Of a stretch of DNA of 64,000 nt, positions 24,924-33,818 are shown in pieces. Below the pieces are notes generated by a model, which saw nothing but the letters and a program-made list of their open reading frames with translations, had not been told where the DNA came from and searched no databases. Positions within the stretch are counted from its first letter, which is position 1. Each line of letters opens with the position of its first letter. A program made the position numbers and the translations under genes. Source of the stretch: Nocardia cerradoensis NBRC 101014 (lineage in GTDB: Bacteria; Actinomycetota; Actinomycetes; Mycobacteriales; Mycobacteriaceae); assembly GCF_000308535.1 (NCBI RefSeq), contig NZ_BAFW01000033.1:55424-119423 (forward strand), written 5' to 3'.

Positions 24924-25961
24924 TCACCGGGGGATCTCCCACGTCGGTGTTCCGTACACGTTCAGTTTGTCGATGCCGTGCTCGGGTGAAAAGCCCAGTG
25001 CGAGCGCTGAACAGCGCCAGGTTGCGCCACAGGCCCGCGCGGCGTGATCCATCGCATCGATCGCCCGTGTGCCGCCGTGGTGCCGCACCGCCAGCTCACG
25101 TACGAGCGTGTTGATGTCGTCGGAGCGCCTCGTGGCCAATGACACGGTGTATGAAGGGTCTTCATCTCCGTGGCGGGTGCAGCAGACGAAGTAGCTGAAG
25201 TCGTGCAAGTGGGCGGCGTCTACACCGCACCGGGTGAATTCGGACAGTGTTTCCCACGCGGAATCGCCGAAATAGCGGACCAGTTTCATCGGCACCGCTA
25301 CGTCTCGGAAGCGTGCTCGCACGTAGAGTTTGTACGTCAGGTGGGCGCACGCGTCGACCTCTATCGCCAGTCCGGCGTTGCGAAACAGATCGTCGTTCAC
25401 GGGTATCGGACACAATCCCTCGAACCCGGACCATCGTCGACTCACGGCCTCGACGGCATCGACCCTCCCGGCCGGGCTGCAGTACACCTTGAGACCGGCA
25501 AGGCGATCCGGCTCGGCGGGGTGGTGCACAATCCCGAGCCACATAGCCGGGCGTCGACCCGCCTCGATCGCGGCAGGATCGGGGTAGACAGTGGTGACGA
25601 ATGAGTGCAGAAGGCCGATCATCTCGTCGTTCCCATCCGGCAGCCGGAAGGCCAGCTCCGCGATGGCGGCCAGGTACGCCTCCAGCCGAACGGCGAATTC
25701 CGGTTCCCAGGTGGTGGTTTCGGTGATGTAGCGCAGCAGCCGGGCGGAGCGTCCTCGCCCGCCGGTCACGCTGGCCTCGAACGGCAACCCGGACACGGTG
25801 ATCCCGCTGGAGCGACGCCCGCCCGGGGTGCGTGTGTCCAATCGGCCCCCGCAGGCCCGAAGCAGCACCGAGCGAACAGATTCCGGCGTGCAACCGGTCC
25901 CGATCCGCTCGGCGACATCGACCAGGAAGTCGCCGGCCGACTGGGCCACCGCGGCTGTCAC
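24924..25961 (-). CDS. Predicted DMATS/ABBA-type aromatic prenyltransferase, last gene of a T7SS-like operon
   Basis: A 345-residue protein whose GTG start overlaps the stop of the upstream 708-residue gene (GTGA). It shows the repeating pattern of DMATS-type prenyltransferases: an early GLPFEASVTG with an acidic residue, then three Lys/Tyr strand motifs LKVYCSPAG, TYKLYVRARF and IDKLNVYGTPTW at about residues 160, 215 and 330. In characterised enzymes these Lys/Tyr/Arg residues line the barrel and bind the prenyl diphosphate. Such enzymes move a dimethylallyl or longer prenyl group to indoles or other aromatics, including peptides. Family assignment is by motif only, with no structure or search. 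Its link to type VII-like genes is unusual. Confidence 0.5.
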   Translation of the reverse strand: MTAAVAQSAGDFLVDVAERIGTGCTPESVRSVLLRACGGRLDTRTPGGRRSSGITVSGLPFEASVTGGRGRSARLLRYITETTTWEPEFAVRLEAYLAAIAELAFRLPDGNDEMIGLLHSFVTTVYPDPAAIEAGRRPAMWLGIVHHPAEPDRLAGLKVYCSPAGRVDAVEAVSRRWSGFEGLCPIPVNDDLFRNAGLAIEVDACAHLTYKLYVRARFRDVAVPMKLVRYFGDSAWETLSEFTRCGVDAAHLHDFSYFVCCTRHGDEDPSYTVSLATRRSDDINTLVRELAVRHHGGTRAIDAMDHAARACGATWRCSALALGFSPEHGIDKLNVYGTPTWEIPR

Positions 25962-28084
25962 GTCTCTTGCGTGTCGGTGCTCGGCGGGCGTTCAGAGGTT
26001 GTCGACGACGCGGCGACCACTGTGGTCGGCTGGACAACCGCGTTCGCCTGCAGCTGCCCCTGCTGGTCCGAATCCCCTGCCCCGGCCGGTCGGAAGAAGC
26101 CTTGGAATCGGCCGAACGCTCCGTTGTCGTAATTGGGAAGTTCTTCCAGACTGACGTGCCGCATCTGGCCGTCGGTGATGATGTAGTAATTGTCGGTACC
26201 CTCGCGGACGATCACCGCGCTGCGATCGGCCCACTGCACGACGTCGCCGGTGTGCAGATTCGAACCGTCGACCGGTGTGGCCTGCGCGAAGGCGCTGCCG
26301 TAGGCGGCGGCCGCATCGCTGCCGTTCGGATTGTTGAACGCCCTGTTCACGGCGTCGGCCACGACTGCGGGAACCTTCTGCGGCGTACTGCCGTCCGGGA
26401 GTTTCATGTCGACCATGGAATTGCCGATATGCGGGGCCGTGCCGGAAGCCGGCGTGGCCGAGACGGGCGAGGCCGGATTCGTGTAGGCGGCCTGCTGCGC
26501 GGTGGCTCCCGTCGCCGTTTGCGCTGAATTAGCCTCTGGCAGAAGCGAATTCGCCTGTCGTCCGAGAGCCGACGACAGGGGGTTCTGGCCGTAATGCGAG
26601 GCGGGATTGTTCTGATTGCCCCCCTGGTTCATGAATCCGCCCGACCCGAAGTTCCCCATAGGATTCGTGAATCCAGCCAAGGGATTCATGGCTCCCGTGA
26701 ACGGGTTCGTCGACGCGGCGGTGGTGCCGGCCGAATTCTGACCGGTGGTTCCGCTCCCCCCGTTGTTACCGGTGAGGGCGTTCTCTATCTGGTCCCATGC
26801 CGTGGAATCGCCCGAGCCCGTGCCGCTGGTCGAACCGGTGCCGTCTCCGGTGCCGGTGCCTGTTCCGTTCGCTCCGTCGATGTTCCACGGATCCGTGATA
26901 TCGGTCGTATCGGTCTGGAATTGGCCGTCGGTGAGACCGCCGAAAATGCTGTCGCTGTAGTCCGTCTGGTCGGCCAGGTCGGTGGTGCCGGAGGTGTCGG
27001 TGACGGGCGTGTAGGGCGTCGCCGGCGCTGCGGGGGCCGCCGGTGCGGCGGGCGCCGCCGGTTTCTGCGGTTCCTTCGGGCCCGGATCGTCGACATGATC
27101 GGCTTGCTTCTGGAACTTCATCGCCGTGTCGTCATAGATCTTGTTCCATTTGTCGACGGCGGTTTGGATGTGGCTGACGTAGTACTTCTGCTCCGCTTCC
27201 GGAGTGAGTACGAAATTGTCGTTTTCTGTCTTACGGGTGTAGACGGTTTCGTCGGGCTCGGTGGTGGTGGCGCTCACATGCGCTCCGGGTAGGACTATCG
27301 TGTTCCCTTTCTGGGTGTACGTGCTGTAGTCCTGCTGAAGAAAGCCGTTGAGTTCATCCTTTACGCCCCGGAGCTTGGAGGCGCAGTCGAGAAGGTCCTT
27401 CTGGGTGGTCTTGGTCGTGAAATTTACGTCCTTGCTTTTATCTTTATACGTTTCTTCTCGCGAGTCGAAGGTCTTTTTGAAGGTGTCGTACCTGTCGATG
27501 ACATTGGACCAGCCCTCAGGCTTGTCGAGTTGGTGTTGCTCCAGTAGGGAATTGAAGTCCGGTGCGTCCTTCGGGTTGCGCGAGCCGAGTGAATCGAAAC
27601 CGGCCTGCATGGTGTCCTGAGTGTCCTGGATCAGTTCGAGGAGTGATTCACTCCGTCCTTTGGGAACATAAAGGAGTACCTCCTCGAAATGCTTCTTGCC
27701 ATCGCTGGGGAGAAAGCCGAAATCCTTGTCGAATTTAGCCGGAGCGTCGGTCTTCTCATTGTCCTGCTTAGTTTTCTGGGCGTTTTTGTACGCCATCGCT
27801 TCGTCGAGATTATCGTCGCCCAGCGCTTTGGCGAGCTCTTTGTAGTCGCTGTCTTTTCGTGGATCCCAGCCGTTGGCATCACTCAGCCCGATAGAGGTTA
27901 CGAGATCTTGCCTATCGTCTTTGTCCAAACCGTTCCATACTGTCTTGAAGTCTTCCGGAGACAGTTGGTCGAGTTCTTTCAGGATGGTGAGTGATTGATC
28001 TTTGGTATAAGTGTCGTCAGCCCAAGTTTTGTCGTGGGTCGATTGGATCTCTTTGATCAGAGTACCGGGATCCTTGCCGGTCAT
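25958..28084 (-). CDS. Large low-complexity protein of a T7SS-like operon, function unknown
   Basis: A 708-residue protein with no signal peptide (MTGKDPGTLIKEIQSTHDKT). Residues ~1-330 are rich in Asp, Lys, Glu and Gln and predicted helical. An Ala-Pro repeat (PAAPAAPAAPAAPA) lies near 340-355, then ~250 residues of Gly/Thr/Asn/Gln low-complexity sequence. The C-terminus (from ~610, LHTGDVVQWADRSAVIV ... GRFQGFFRP) looks like a compact folded module. The 5' half has visibly lower GC than its neighbours, suggesting acquisition. Start and stop overlap the adjacent genes. By context it is a candidate exported substrate. I do not recognise a catalytic domain. Confidence 0.8.
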   Translation of the reverse strand: MTGKDPGTLIKEIQSTHDKTWADDTYTKDQSLTILKELDQLSPEDFKTVWNGLDKDDRQDLVTSIGLSDANGWDPRKDSDYKELAKALGDDNLDEAMAYKNAQKTKQDNEKTDAPAKFDKDFGFLPSDGKKHFEEVLLYVPKGRSESLLELIQDTQDTMQAGFDSLGSRNPKDAPDFNSLLEQHQLDKPEGWSNVIDRYDTFKKTFDSREETYKDKSKDVNFTTKTTQKDLLDCASKLRGVKDELNGFLQQDYSTYTQKGNTIVLPGAHVSATTTEPDETVYTRKTENDNFVLTPEAEQKYYVSHIQTAVDKWNKIYDDTAMKFQKQADHVDDPGPKEPQKPAAPAAPAAPAAPATPYTPVTDTSGTTDLADQTDYSDSIFGGLTDGQFQTDTTDITDPWNIDGANGTGTGTGDGTGSTSGTGSGDSTAWDQIENALTGNNGGSGTTGQNSAGTTAASTNPFTGAMNPLAGFTNPMGNFGSGGFMNQGGNQNNPASHYGQNPLSSALGRQANSLLPEANSAQTATGATAQQAAYTNPASPVSATPASGTAPHIGNSMVDMKLPDGSTPQKVPAVVADAVNRAFNNPNGSDAAAAYGSAFAQATPVDGSNLHTGDVVQWADRSAVIVREGTDNYYIITDGQMRHVSLEELPNYDNGAFGRFQGFFRPAGAGDSDQQGQLQANAVVQPTTVVAASSTTSERPPSTDTQET

Positions 28085-30015
28085 CGGATGCTCCTTTCTT
28101 CACCGTAGCGCCCCGGGCTCACAGGGAAACTCCGATATTCGGCGGCAGGTGAGAGGTTGGGCCCGGCTGAACCCGTATCGACAGAAGTAGCGTTCGCGGT
28201 CGCTGCCGGCACCTTTCCTAGGATGCTCTGGAGCTGCGGATGCTCGGCAATCTGATCGTGGACGTACAACACATCGCGCAGCATTCGATGGTCATCTTTT
28301 TCTGTGAGCAGTAGCGAAATCAATTCATCGGCCCGTCGCTCGAACATCCGGCTGCGTTCGGTATCCACATCCGGTGGCGGTGAGAAACTGCTGGAAATGA
28401 TCGCAGACGTGGCCGCAGCACGCGATGATCCGGACGGCGCGAATACGGCCGAGGCGGGCGCGACAAGGTCTTGGGCGGCTGGAGGAAGATGTGGCCGACT
28501 GCTCGCGGACACCCGGTCTCGGGCGCCGAGGGAGTGCAGGACCTCCTGTCGCCGGGCTCGCTGCGCCCGAACCTCCGGGGTGGCGTCGGGCATAGCCTGC
28601 CGGGCGAGAGCATCGGCCTCGCGGGCCAGTTGCACGCAGACCGCTCGGATGTCGGAGTCCGCTACCTCGGCTGCACGCTGTCGCGATGTTGCGGAGCCAC
28701 CAGCGTCGAGCCGATCGAAAAGACCCGCGCCGGGACTGGATAGATCGACAGAGGTCTCTGTTGCGACTACCAGGTCCGCAACGGCGACCTCGCTGCCCAG
28801 CGTGGCACGCACATAGTCGCCCACTCCCGACGTCGACGCGAGAGCGCGCAAATGTCCGCGTTTCGCCCGCGCGGCATGATGGGCGAATTCGGTGAGGATC
28901 CGCGCGGGATCGGCGTTGTTCTCGAACGCGGTGATGGCGCGGCGGCCCTCGGCGTCCAGGATCGAATCCCATCGCCATGGGATCAAAACCTCCGACGGGA
29001 CGAACAAGCCGGCGGGCAGCCATCCGCGCCCCTCGGTCGACGTCAGCAGGACGACGGCACCTCTTCTGTTCCGCACCACGCCCGTCGCCCACTCGACGCC
29101 AGGCGCGGAATCGCCGACGGCGAAAAGGACGGCGCTCAATAATGTCCGGGCGAGCGTCAGATCGTCCTCCCCGCCGCCACCGACTATCAGCTGCGGCAGA
29201 CCCTGCCGGTGGCCGCGGACGGGCTGGGACGAGACCGCAAGCGGTCCTGGCCGCAGCGGTCTCGGTGGTTCGGGGGCCGGACCGGCGGGTAGTGGGCCCG
29301 TCGGCCCTGTGGGTGGGGCGGTAGCGACGGCCGGCGCGTCGGGCTGCGTACCGGTCCCGTATTCGGCAGTGAAGACACCGGCATCTTCGGGCGTGCTGTC
29401 ATCTCCGGGCACTCCATGTGGGGGAGGTGGAGCCGAACCGTCGACGCGATGTTCGGGACTCGGCATCGAATGCGAAACATCCATGGGCGCAACCGGATTC
29501 GCTCCGGCAAACGCTGGAGCGCCGCCATGGCCCGGCTGGTCGGGGGTGGCCGCCCCTGGGTCGGTCACTCCGTCGGTATGGCCGACGACGGGCCGCGCGG
29601 GACCATCCGGCGCGCGTTGCGGCGAATCATTCGATATGCCCGGCGTTTTCGGAGTGTCACCGTCCGGTGCGCCGGGGCCGTGAGTGACCGGACTCGGCCC
29701 GCCATGCGGACCGGCGTTGGAAATCTGGTGGCCCCCGGAGAGTTCGGTGTTTTCCATTCGTCCGGCCGCGGCTCGCAGATCGTGTGCGGTCCGTTCGGCC
29801 GACGCCGCCTGGGCTTCGGCCTTCTCATGGCGTTTCCGGTAGTAATCCTTCAGCGCCCCGTGCATCGGATCTGCGATAGTGCCGTAACCGTCCGGAAACT
29901 CCGTCAGCCAGCTCTCCGGAATCTCGCCCCATTTCCGCATGGCAGCTGCGTATCTCTCGAGTTGCTCGGCATATACGCGCAGCTGATCAGGATCAAGATC
30001 CAGATAGTTCGCCAT
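28081..30015 (-). CDS. EspC-like type VII secretion-associated protein with a long C-terminal extension
   Basis: About 644 residues from ATG 30015 behind GGGAGGATTGGCC. The first ~95 residues form a helical hairpin like the T7SS EspC/WXG100 family: LDPDQLRVYAEQLERYAAAM, a turn with KWGEIPESW, and a second helix RKRHEKAEAQAASAERTAHD. Residues ~105-280 are Pro/Gly-rich. The C-terminal half is globular and shows LIVGGGGEDDLTLARTLLSA and VVLLTSTEGRGWLPAGLFVP; no enzyme motif is evident. ESX substrates carry such N-terminal domains. No ESX core gene (EccC, MycP) lies in the window, so export would depend on machinery elsewhere. Its stop overlaps the next start (ATGA). Confidence 0.75.
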   Translation of the reverse strand: MANYLDLDPDQLRVYAEQLERYAAAMRKWGEIPESWLTEFPDGYGTIADPMHGALKDYYRKRHEKAEAQAASAERTAHDLRAAAGRMENTELSGGHQISNAGPHGGPSPVTHGPGAPDGDTPKTPGISNDSPQRAPDGPARPVVGHTDGVTDPGAATPDQPGHGGAPAFAGANPVAPMDVSHSMPSPEHRVDGSAPPPPHGVPGDDSTPEDAGVFTAEYGTGTQPDAPAVATAPPTGPTGPLPAGPAPEPPRPLRPGPLAVSSQPVRGHRQGLPQLIVGGGGEDDLTLARTLLSAVLFAVGDSAPGVEWATGVVRNRRGAVVLLTSTEGRGWLPAGLFVPSEVLIPWRWDSILDAEGRRAITAFENNADPARILTEFAHHAARAKRGHLRALASTSGVGDYVRATLGSEVAVADLVVATETSVDLSSPGAGLFDRLDAGGSATSRQRAAEVADSDIRAVCVQLAREADALARQAMPDATPEVRAQRARRQEVLHSLGARDRVSASSRPHLPPAAQDLVAPASAVFAPSGSSRAAATSAIISSSFSPPPDVDTERSRMFERRADELISLLLTEKDDHRMLRDVLYVHDQIAEHPQLQSILGKVPAATANATSVDTGSAGPNLSPAAEYRSFPVSPGRYGEERSIR

Positions 30016-30049
30016 AACTGGCCAATCCTCCCGCCCAGCCGTCCGAGCC

Positions 30050-30433
30050 TTATTCTTCTGGGTTCCCAGTGGTGGAGGGCTTCCGCGCGTCCATCTCCGC
30101 CCGCCACTGTCGTGCCTTCTCGGCCAGCGGCACATGGTGATGGTCCTCGTTCATGGCGATGCTGTACTGCCGGCGCGCGTTGACGGTGCTTTCCCGGATG
30201 GCGGCCACGATCTCGGCGACCAGCTCGTCATTGCCGAAACGATCGCAGGTACCGGGTGCGAGGTACAGGTCCGTCAGCTGGCCGTAGACGTTGACCTCGG
30301 GAATCACCATCCCGCTCGGCGAGGGTCGGCGCGCGACTATGCCGTCGGCACGCTCACGCATTTCGGCGATGCGGTGCTTCAGTTCTCGTCCCATCGCCAT
30401 CGCCACGCGCACATCGGGGTGAAGTTCTCTCAT
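30050..30433 (-). CDS. YbaB/EbfC-like protein, first gene of the T7SS-like operon
   Basis: A 127-residue protein from ATG 30433 behind GAGGATTG. It has the layout of YbaB/EspL-type proteins: an N-terminal amphipathic helix (RVAMAMGRELKHRIAEMRER), a short beta region (GMVIPEVNVYGQLTDLYLAP) and a C-terminal helix (LVAEIVAAIRESTVNARRQY). YbaB-like proteins commonly accompany ESX substrates, where they may act as chaperones. It lies 35 bp before the EspC-like gene. Confidence 0.7.
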   Translation of the reverse strand: MRELHPDVRVAMAMGRELKHRIAEMRERADGIVARRPSPSGMVIPEVNVYGQLTDLYLAPGTCDRFGNDELVAEIVAAIRESTVNARRQYSIAMNEDHHHVPLAEKARQWRAEMDARKPSTTGNPEE

Positions 30434-30690
30434 CAATCCTCACGCTGCTCCGGCGGGACATCCCGACATGGCGCCCCGCAAGCCCTGCCGGCTCGCCGAA
30501 CCGGGCCAGGCGCGGCTCGCCACCGACTGGTCGACGTTCAGTGTCTCAACTCGGGTCGCCGCCGCGCGGTGGCGTGATTTCCCACTGTGGGGAAGTGTTG
30601 GCTTGCCGCCGCGTCAACCTCCCGATGTGGCGGCCCTCGGCGTGGTTGAGTGATCCGGAGCAGGCGGCGGCACTCGACCGGGAGGTCAGG

Positions 30691-31230
30691 ATGGATCCGC
30701 AGGTGCAGGGGAGTGGTGGTGGCGACCCGCGGCGGCGGGCGGTGCTGTTCGCCGCCGCGCGGACCGCGCTGACGACGATCGTGCTGGTGGCGCTGTATTT
30801 CGTCATGCCCCTGCATCATTTGAACGAGCTCGGTCCGATTCTGGGCTTGTGCGGTGGTCTGGTGGCGGTCGTCGTGCTCATCGTGCGGCAGACCACGCGC
30901 ATCGTGGCCGCGCCTTATCCCGGGCTGCGCGGGGCCGAGGCGCTGACCGTGATCGCGGTGGCCTTCATTCTCATGTTCGCCACCACGTACGTGCTGATGT
31001 CGGCGGCGGCGCCGGACAGTTTCTCGGCGCTGCTGACCCGGATCGACGCGCTCTATTTCACGGTGACCGTGCTGGGGACGGTCGGTTTCGGCGATATCGC
31101 GGCGACCTCGCAGGCGGCGCGTGTCGTGGTGACCGTGCAGATTCTGGCCGATCTGGCGCTCATCGGCGCCGGGGTGCGGGTGCTGCTGGCCGCGATACAA
31201 CGCGGACGGGCGGCGCGCGAGCCCGAGTGA
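30691..31230 (+). CDS. Two-pore-helix potassium channel family protein
   Basis: A protein of about 179 residues from ATG 30691 (MDPQVQGSGG), chosen for GGGAGG at the right distance; the frame is open to 30541. It has two N-terminal membrane helices, then an S5-like helix AEALTVIAVAFILMFATTYV, a pore region with selectivity filter TVLGTVGFGDI, and a last helix VVTVQILADLALIGAG. TVGFGD is the K+ channel filter. There is no RCK/TrkA domain on the short C-terminus, so gating must differ from KtrAB-like systems. Confidence 0.88.
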   Translation: MDPQVQGSGGGDPRRRAVLFAAARTALTTIVLVALYFVMPLHHLNELGPILGLCGGLVAVVVLIVRQTTRIVAAPYPGLRGAEALTVIAVAFILMFATTYVLMSAAAPDSFSALLTRIDALYFTVTVLGTVGFGDIAATSQAARVVVTVQILADLALIGAGVRVLLAAIQRGRAAREPE

Positions 31231-31268
31231 GTTTCATGCACGTGTGTATGTAAGTGTAGGATTTCCGG

Positions 31269-31913
31269 ATGGCCAGATCTGTCGTCGGTAAGCCGCCGCG
31301 TCGTACCCAGGAGCAGCGCAGCAGCGAGATGCGGGTGCGATTGCTGGACGCGACCATCGATTGCCTGGTCGAATACGGCTACGCGGGCACCACGACGCCG
31401 CGCGTCGCGGAGCGGGCCGGGGTCACCCGCGGCGCGCAGGTGCATCACTTCGGTTCCAAAACCGATCTGGTCGTGGCCGCCATTTCCCACCTGGCGCAAC
31501 GGCGAACCGAGGCCGCGATGAAGGAGCTGGGCCGGTTGCGCGCCGGTGACGATCCGATCGGCGCCACCTTGGACGCGATGTGGGAGTTACACCAGGGACC
31601 GCTGTTCATCGCGGCCATGGAGCTGTGGGTGGCCGGCCGCACCGATCCGGTGCTGGCCGCCGAGGCCGAGAAGGTGGAACCGTTCGTCAACAACGCCGTC
31701 CTGATGGCGGTATCGCAGCTGGTCCCGGATGAGTTGCGGCGCAAGGAAGTCCGGGACTTCGCCTATACCGCGATGGATACCCTGCGCGGAATCCTGGTCT
31801 CCAACTTCGTCTCTCCGGATCCCGAGCGTGCCCACCGCCGCTGGCAGCGCGCTTCCGCGCATCTGCGCCGGGCCGCCGAATCCGCACTCCCGGGCCTCGG
31901 AATCGGCGGTTGA
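31269..31913 (+). CDS. TetR family regulator of the beta-oxidation operon
   Basis: A 214-residue repressor. Residues ~15-65 form the TetR HTH: MRVRLLDATIDCLVEYGYAG, TTPRVAERAGVTRGAQVHHF and the following SKTDLVVAAISHL. The remainder is a helical ligand domain, which in regulators beside acyl-CoA genes often binds an acyl-CoA. It lies upstream of and parallel to a five-gene beta-oxidation operon. Palindromes at 31968-31983 and 32058-32075 are likely binding sites; a GTATGT half-site at 31246-31251 precedes its own start. Confidence 0.88.
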   Translation: MARSVVGKPPRRTQEQRSSEMRVRLLDATIDCLVEYGYAGTTTPRVAERAGVTRGAQVHHFGSKTDLVVAAISHLAQRRTEAAMKELGRLRAGDDPIGATLDAMWELHQGPLFIAAMELWVAGRTDPVLAAEAEKVEPFVNNAVLMAVSQLVPDELRRKEVRDFAYTAMDTLRGILVSNFVSPDPERAHRRWQRASAHLRRAAESALPGLGIGG

Positions 31914-31967
31914 CGCCCCGTACCGCCATGCCGGTGCACCGGCGTCGACGCGTGAGCTGTAGCGAGC

Positions 31968-31983
31968 TACAGATGCATCTGTA
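31968..31983. promoter_or_regulatory. Perfect 16-bp palindrome upstream of the beta-oxidation operon
   Basis: TACAGATGCATCTGTA is fully self-complementary. It lies about 55 bp after the TetR stop and 170 bp before the thiolase start. It could be a second operator or a small hairpin. Confidence 0.5.
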
Positions 31984-32057
31984 CGTATCAACACAAACGT
32001 TCTAGCTGGGCATATCTCCCGACCTGACGGCGAAAGCGCGCACCCTATTGCGTCTTT

Positions 32058-32075
32058 ACATACAGCTCCGTATGT
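32058..32075. promoter_or_regulatory. Candidate TetR operator before the thiolase gene
   Basis: ACATAC and GTATGT are perfect inverted repeats with a 6-bp spacer (AGCTCC). The element lies 75 bp upstream of the first operon gene. A single GTATGT is also found 18 bp upstream of the tetR start, consistent with a shared regulator. Confidence 0.6.
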
Positions 32076-32149
32076 TTGTTTCCAGTTCGATCGGAACGGA
32101 TCGACCACTGCCGCTCGCCGGGGCGGCCGACTGGGAGAAGGGTGGTTCG

Positions 32150-33367
32150 ATGGCGAACAAGGTCTACGTCGTCGGCGTCGGAATGACGAAGTTCGAGAAA
32201 CCGGGTCGGCGGCAGGTCGAGGAGGCCGACGGCACGACCCGTGCGTGGGACTACCCGGATATGGCGCGCGAATCCGGCACCAAGGCGCTGGCCGATGCCG
32301 GAATCGACTACCGGGAGGTGCAGCAGGCCTACGTCGGCTACGTCTACGGCGAGTCCACCTCCGGTCAGCGCGCGGTCTACGAATTGGGAATGACCGGTAT
32401 CCCGGTGATCAACGTCAACAACAACTGTTCCACCGGTTCCACCGCGCTCTACCTTGCGGCGCAGGCGATTCGGGGCGGGCTGGCGGACTGCACACTGGCG
32501 CTGGGCTTCGAGAAGATGCAGCCCGGTTCGCTCGGTTCCACCTGGGACGACCGCGAGCAGCCGATGGCCAAGCACATGATGGCGCTGGCCGAGATCTCCG
32601 AGGTGCTGTTCCCGCCGGCGCCCTGGATGTTCGGCGCCGCGGGCCGCGAACATATGAAGCAGTACGGCACCACCGCGGAGCATTTCGCGAAGATCGGCTA
32701 CAAGAACCACAAGCATTCGGTGAACAACCCGTATTCGCAGTTCCAGGACGAGTATTCGCTCGACGACATCCTGGGCGCGCGGATGATCTACGACCCGCTC
32801 ACCAAACTCCAGTGCTCGCCGACTTCGGACGGATCGGGCGCGGTGGTCCTCGCCTCCGAGGACTTCGTCGACCGGCACGGTCTGGCCGGGCGCGCGGTGG
32901 AGATCGTGGGCCAGGCGATGACCACCGATTTCGCCTCCACCTTCGACGGCACCGCGAAGAACCTGATCGGCTACGACATGAATGTGCAAGCCGCGCAGCA
33001 GGTTTACCGGCAGTCCGGCCTGGGTCCGCAGGACTTCCAGGTGATCGAACTGCACGATTGCTTCTCCGCCAACGAACTGCTGCTCTACGAGGCGCTGGGC
33101 CTGTGCGGCGAGGGCGAGGCCGGCAGCCTCATCGACGGTGATCAGACGACCTACGGCGGCAAGTGGGTGGTCAACCCGTCGGGCGGCCTCATCTCCAAAG
33201 GGCATCCCCTGGGGGCGACGGGTCTGGCTCAGTGCAGCGAGCTCACCTGGCAGCTGCGCGGGGACGCCGACAAACGCCAGGTCGAGGGCGTCACCGCCGC
33301 ACTGCAGCACAACATCGGCCTCGGCGGAGCCGCGGTCGTCACCGCCTACCAACGCGCCGAGCGCTGA
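32150..33367 (+). CDS. SCP2-type thiolase / lipid-transfer protein (Ltp-like)
   Basis: A 405-residue thiolase-superfamily protein starting [20 protein letters not shown]. The N-terminal active-site Cys lies in [33 protein letters not shown], the Gly-rich [15 protein letters not shown] and a late [13 protein letters not shown] segment match SCP2-thiolase/lipid transfer proteins of actinobacteria, which act in thiolytic or retro-aldol cleavage during fatty-acid or sterol side-chain breakdown. It is first in an operon holding the other beta-oxidation activities. The start ATG 32150 has GAGAAGGGTGG upstream. Confidence 0.9.
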   Translation: MANKVYVVGVGMTKFEKPGRRQVEEADGTTRAWDYPDMARESGTKALADAGIDYREVQQAYVGYVYGESTSGQRAVYELGMTGIPVINVNNNCSTGSTALYLAAQAIRGGLADCTLALGFEKMQPGSLGSTWDDREQPMAKHMMALAEISEVLFPPAPWMFGAAGREHMKQYGTTAEHFAKIGYKNHKHSVNNPYSQFQDEYSLDDILGARMIYDPLTKLQCSPTSDGSGAVVLASEDFVDRHGLAGRAVEIVGQAMTTDFASTFDGTAKNLIGYDMNVQAAQQVYRQSGLGPQDFQVIELHDCFSANELLLYEALGLCGEGEAGSLIDGDQTTYGGKWVVNPSGGLISKGHPLGATGLAQCSELTWQLRGDADKRQVEGVTAALQHNIGLGGAAVVTAYQRAER

Positions 33368-33379
33368 AGGAGTACGAAC

Positions 33380-33814
33380 ATGGGTCACATCGAAGCCACC
33401 AAGAATCTCAACGCCACCCCGGACGCGCTGTGGGCGGTCGTCTCGGATCCGCAGACCTGGGACAAATGGTTCACCATTCACGAACGCTGGATGGAGGAGC
33501 CGCCGGCCACGCTGACCACGGGTTCGAAGCTGGTCGCCAAGATCATGATGCTCGGCATGGCGAACAAGATGGAATGGGTTGTGGAAGAGGTGAATTCGCC
33601 GAACAACCTGGTGCTCAGCGGCGCCGGGATGGCCGGTGTGAAGGTGAAGTTCTCCTTCGACATCGCACCCGAGGGAGCAGGCAGCAAATTCTCGGTCTCC
33701 GGTGATTTCGAGGGCGCCCTCATCAAGGGCGCGCTGGGCAAGGCGGTCGAGAAGGACGGCGCCAAGCAGCTGGACACCACCCTCGAACAGCTCGACGCCC
33801 TGGCGACGGCCTAG
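33380..33814 (+). CDS. SRPBCC (START-like) family protein
   Basis: A 144-residue protein with the polyketide cyclase/START fold pattern: HIEATKNLNATPDALWAVVS, DPQTWDKWFTIHERWMEE and a C-terminal amphipathic helix (AVEKDGAKQLDTTLEQLDAL). SRPBCC domains bind hydrophobic ligands. In this operon it may bind or shuttle the acyl substrate, but no catalytic role is visible. It lies 12 bp after the thiolase and 4 bp before the MaoC gene. Confidence 0.85.
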   Translation: MGHIEATKNLNATPDALWAVVSDPQTWDKWFTIHERWMEEPPATLTTGSKLVAKIMMLGMANKMEWVVEEVNSPNNLVLSGAGMAGVKVKFSFDIAPEGAGSKFSVSGDFEGALIKGALGKAVEKDGAKQLDTTLEQLDALATA

Positions 33815-33818
33815 CGAT

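Noticed and set aside
30468..30653. Short plus-strand frames between the YbaB-like gene and the K+ channel gene
   Set aside because: No ribosome-binding site, no domain, and basic shadow-like composition.
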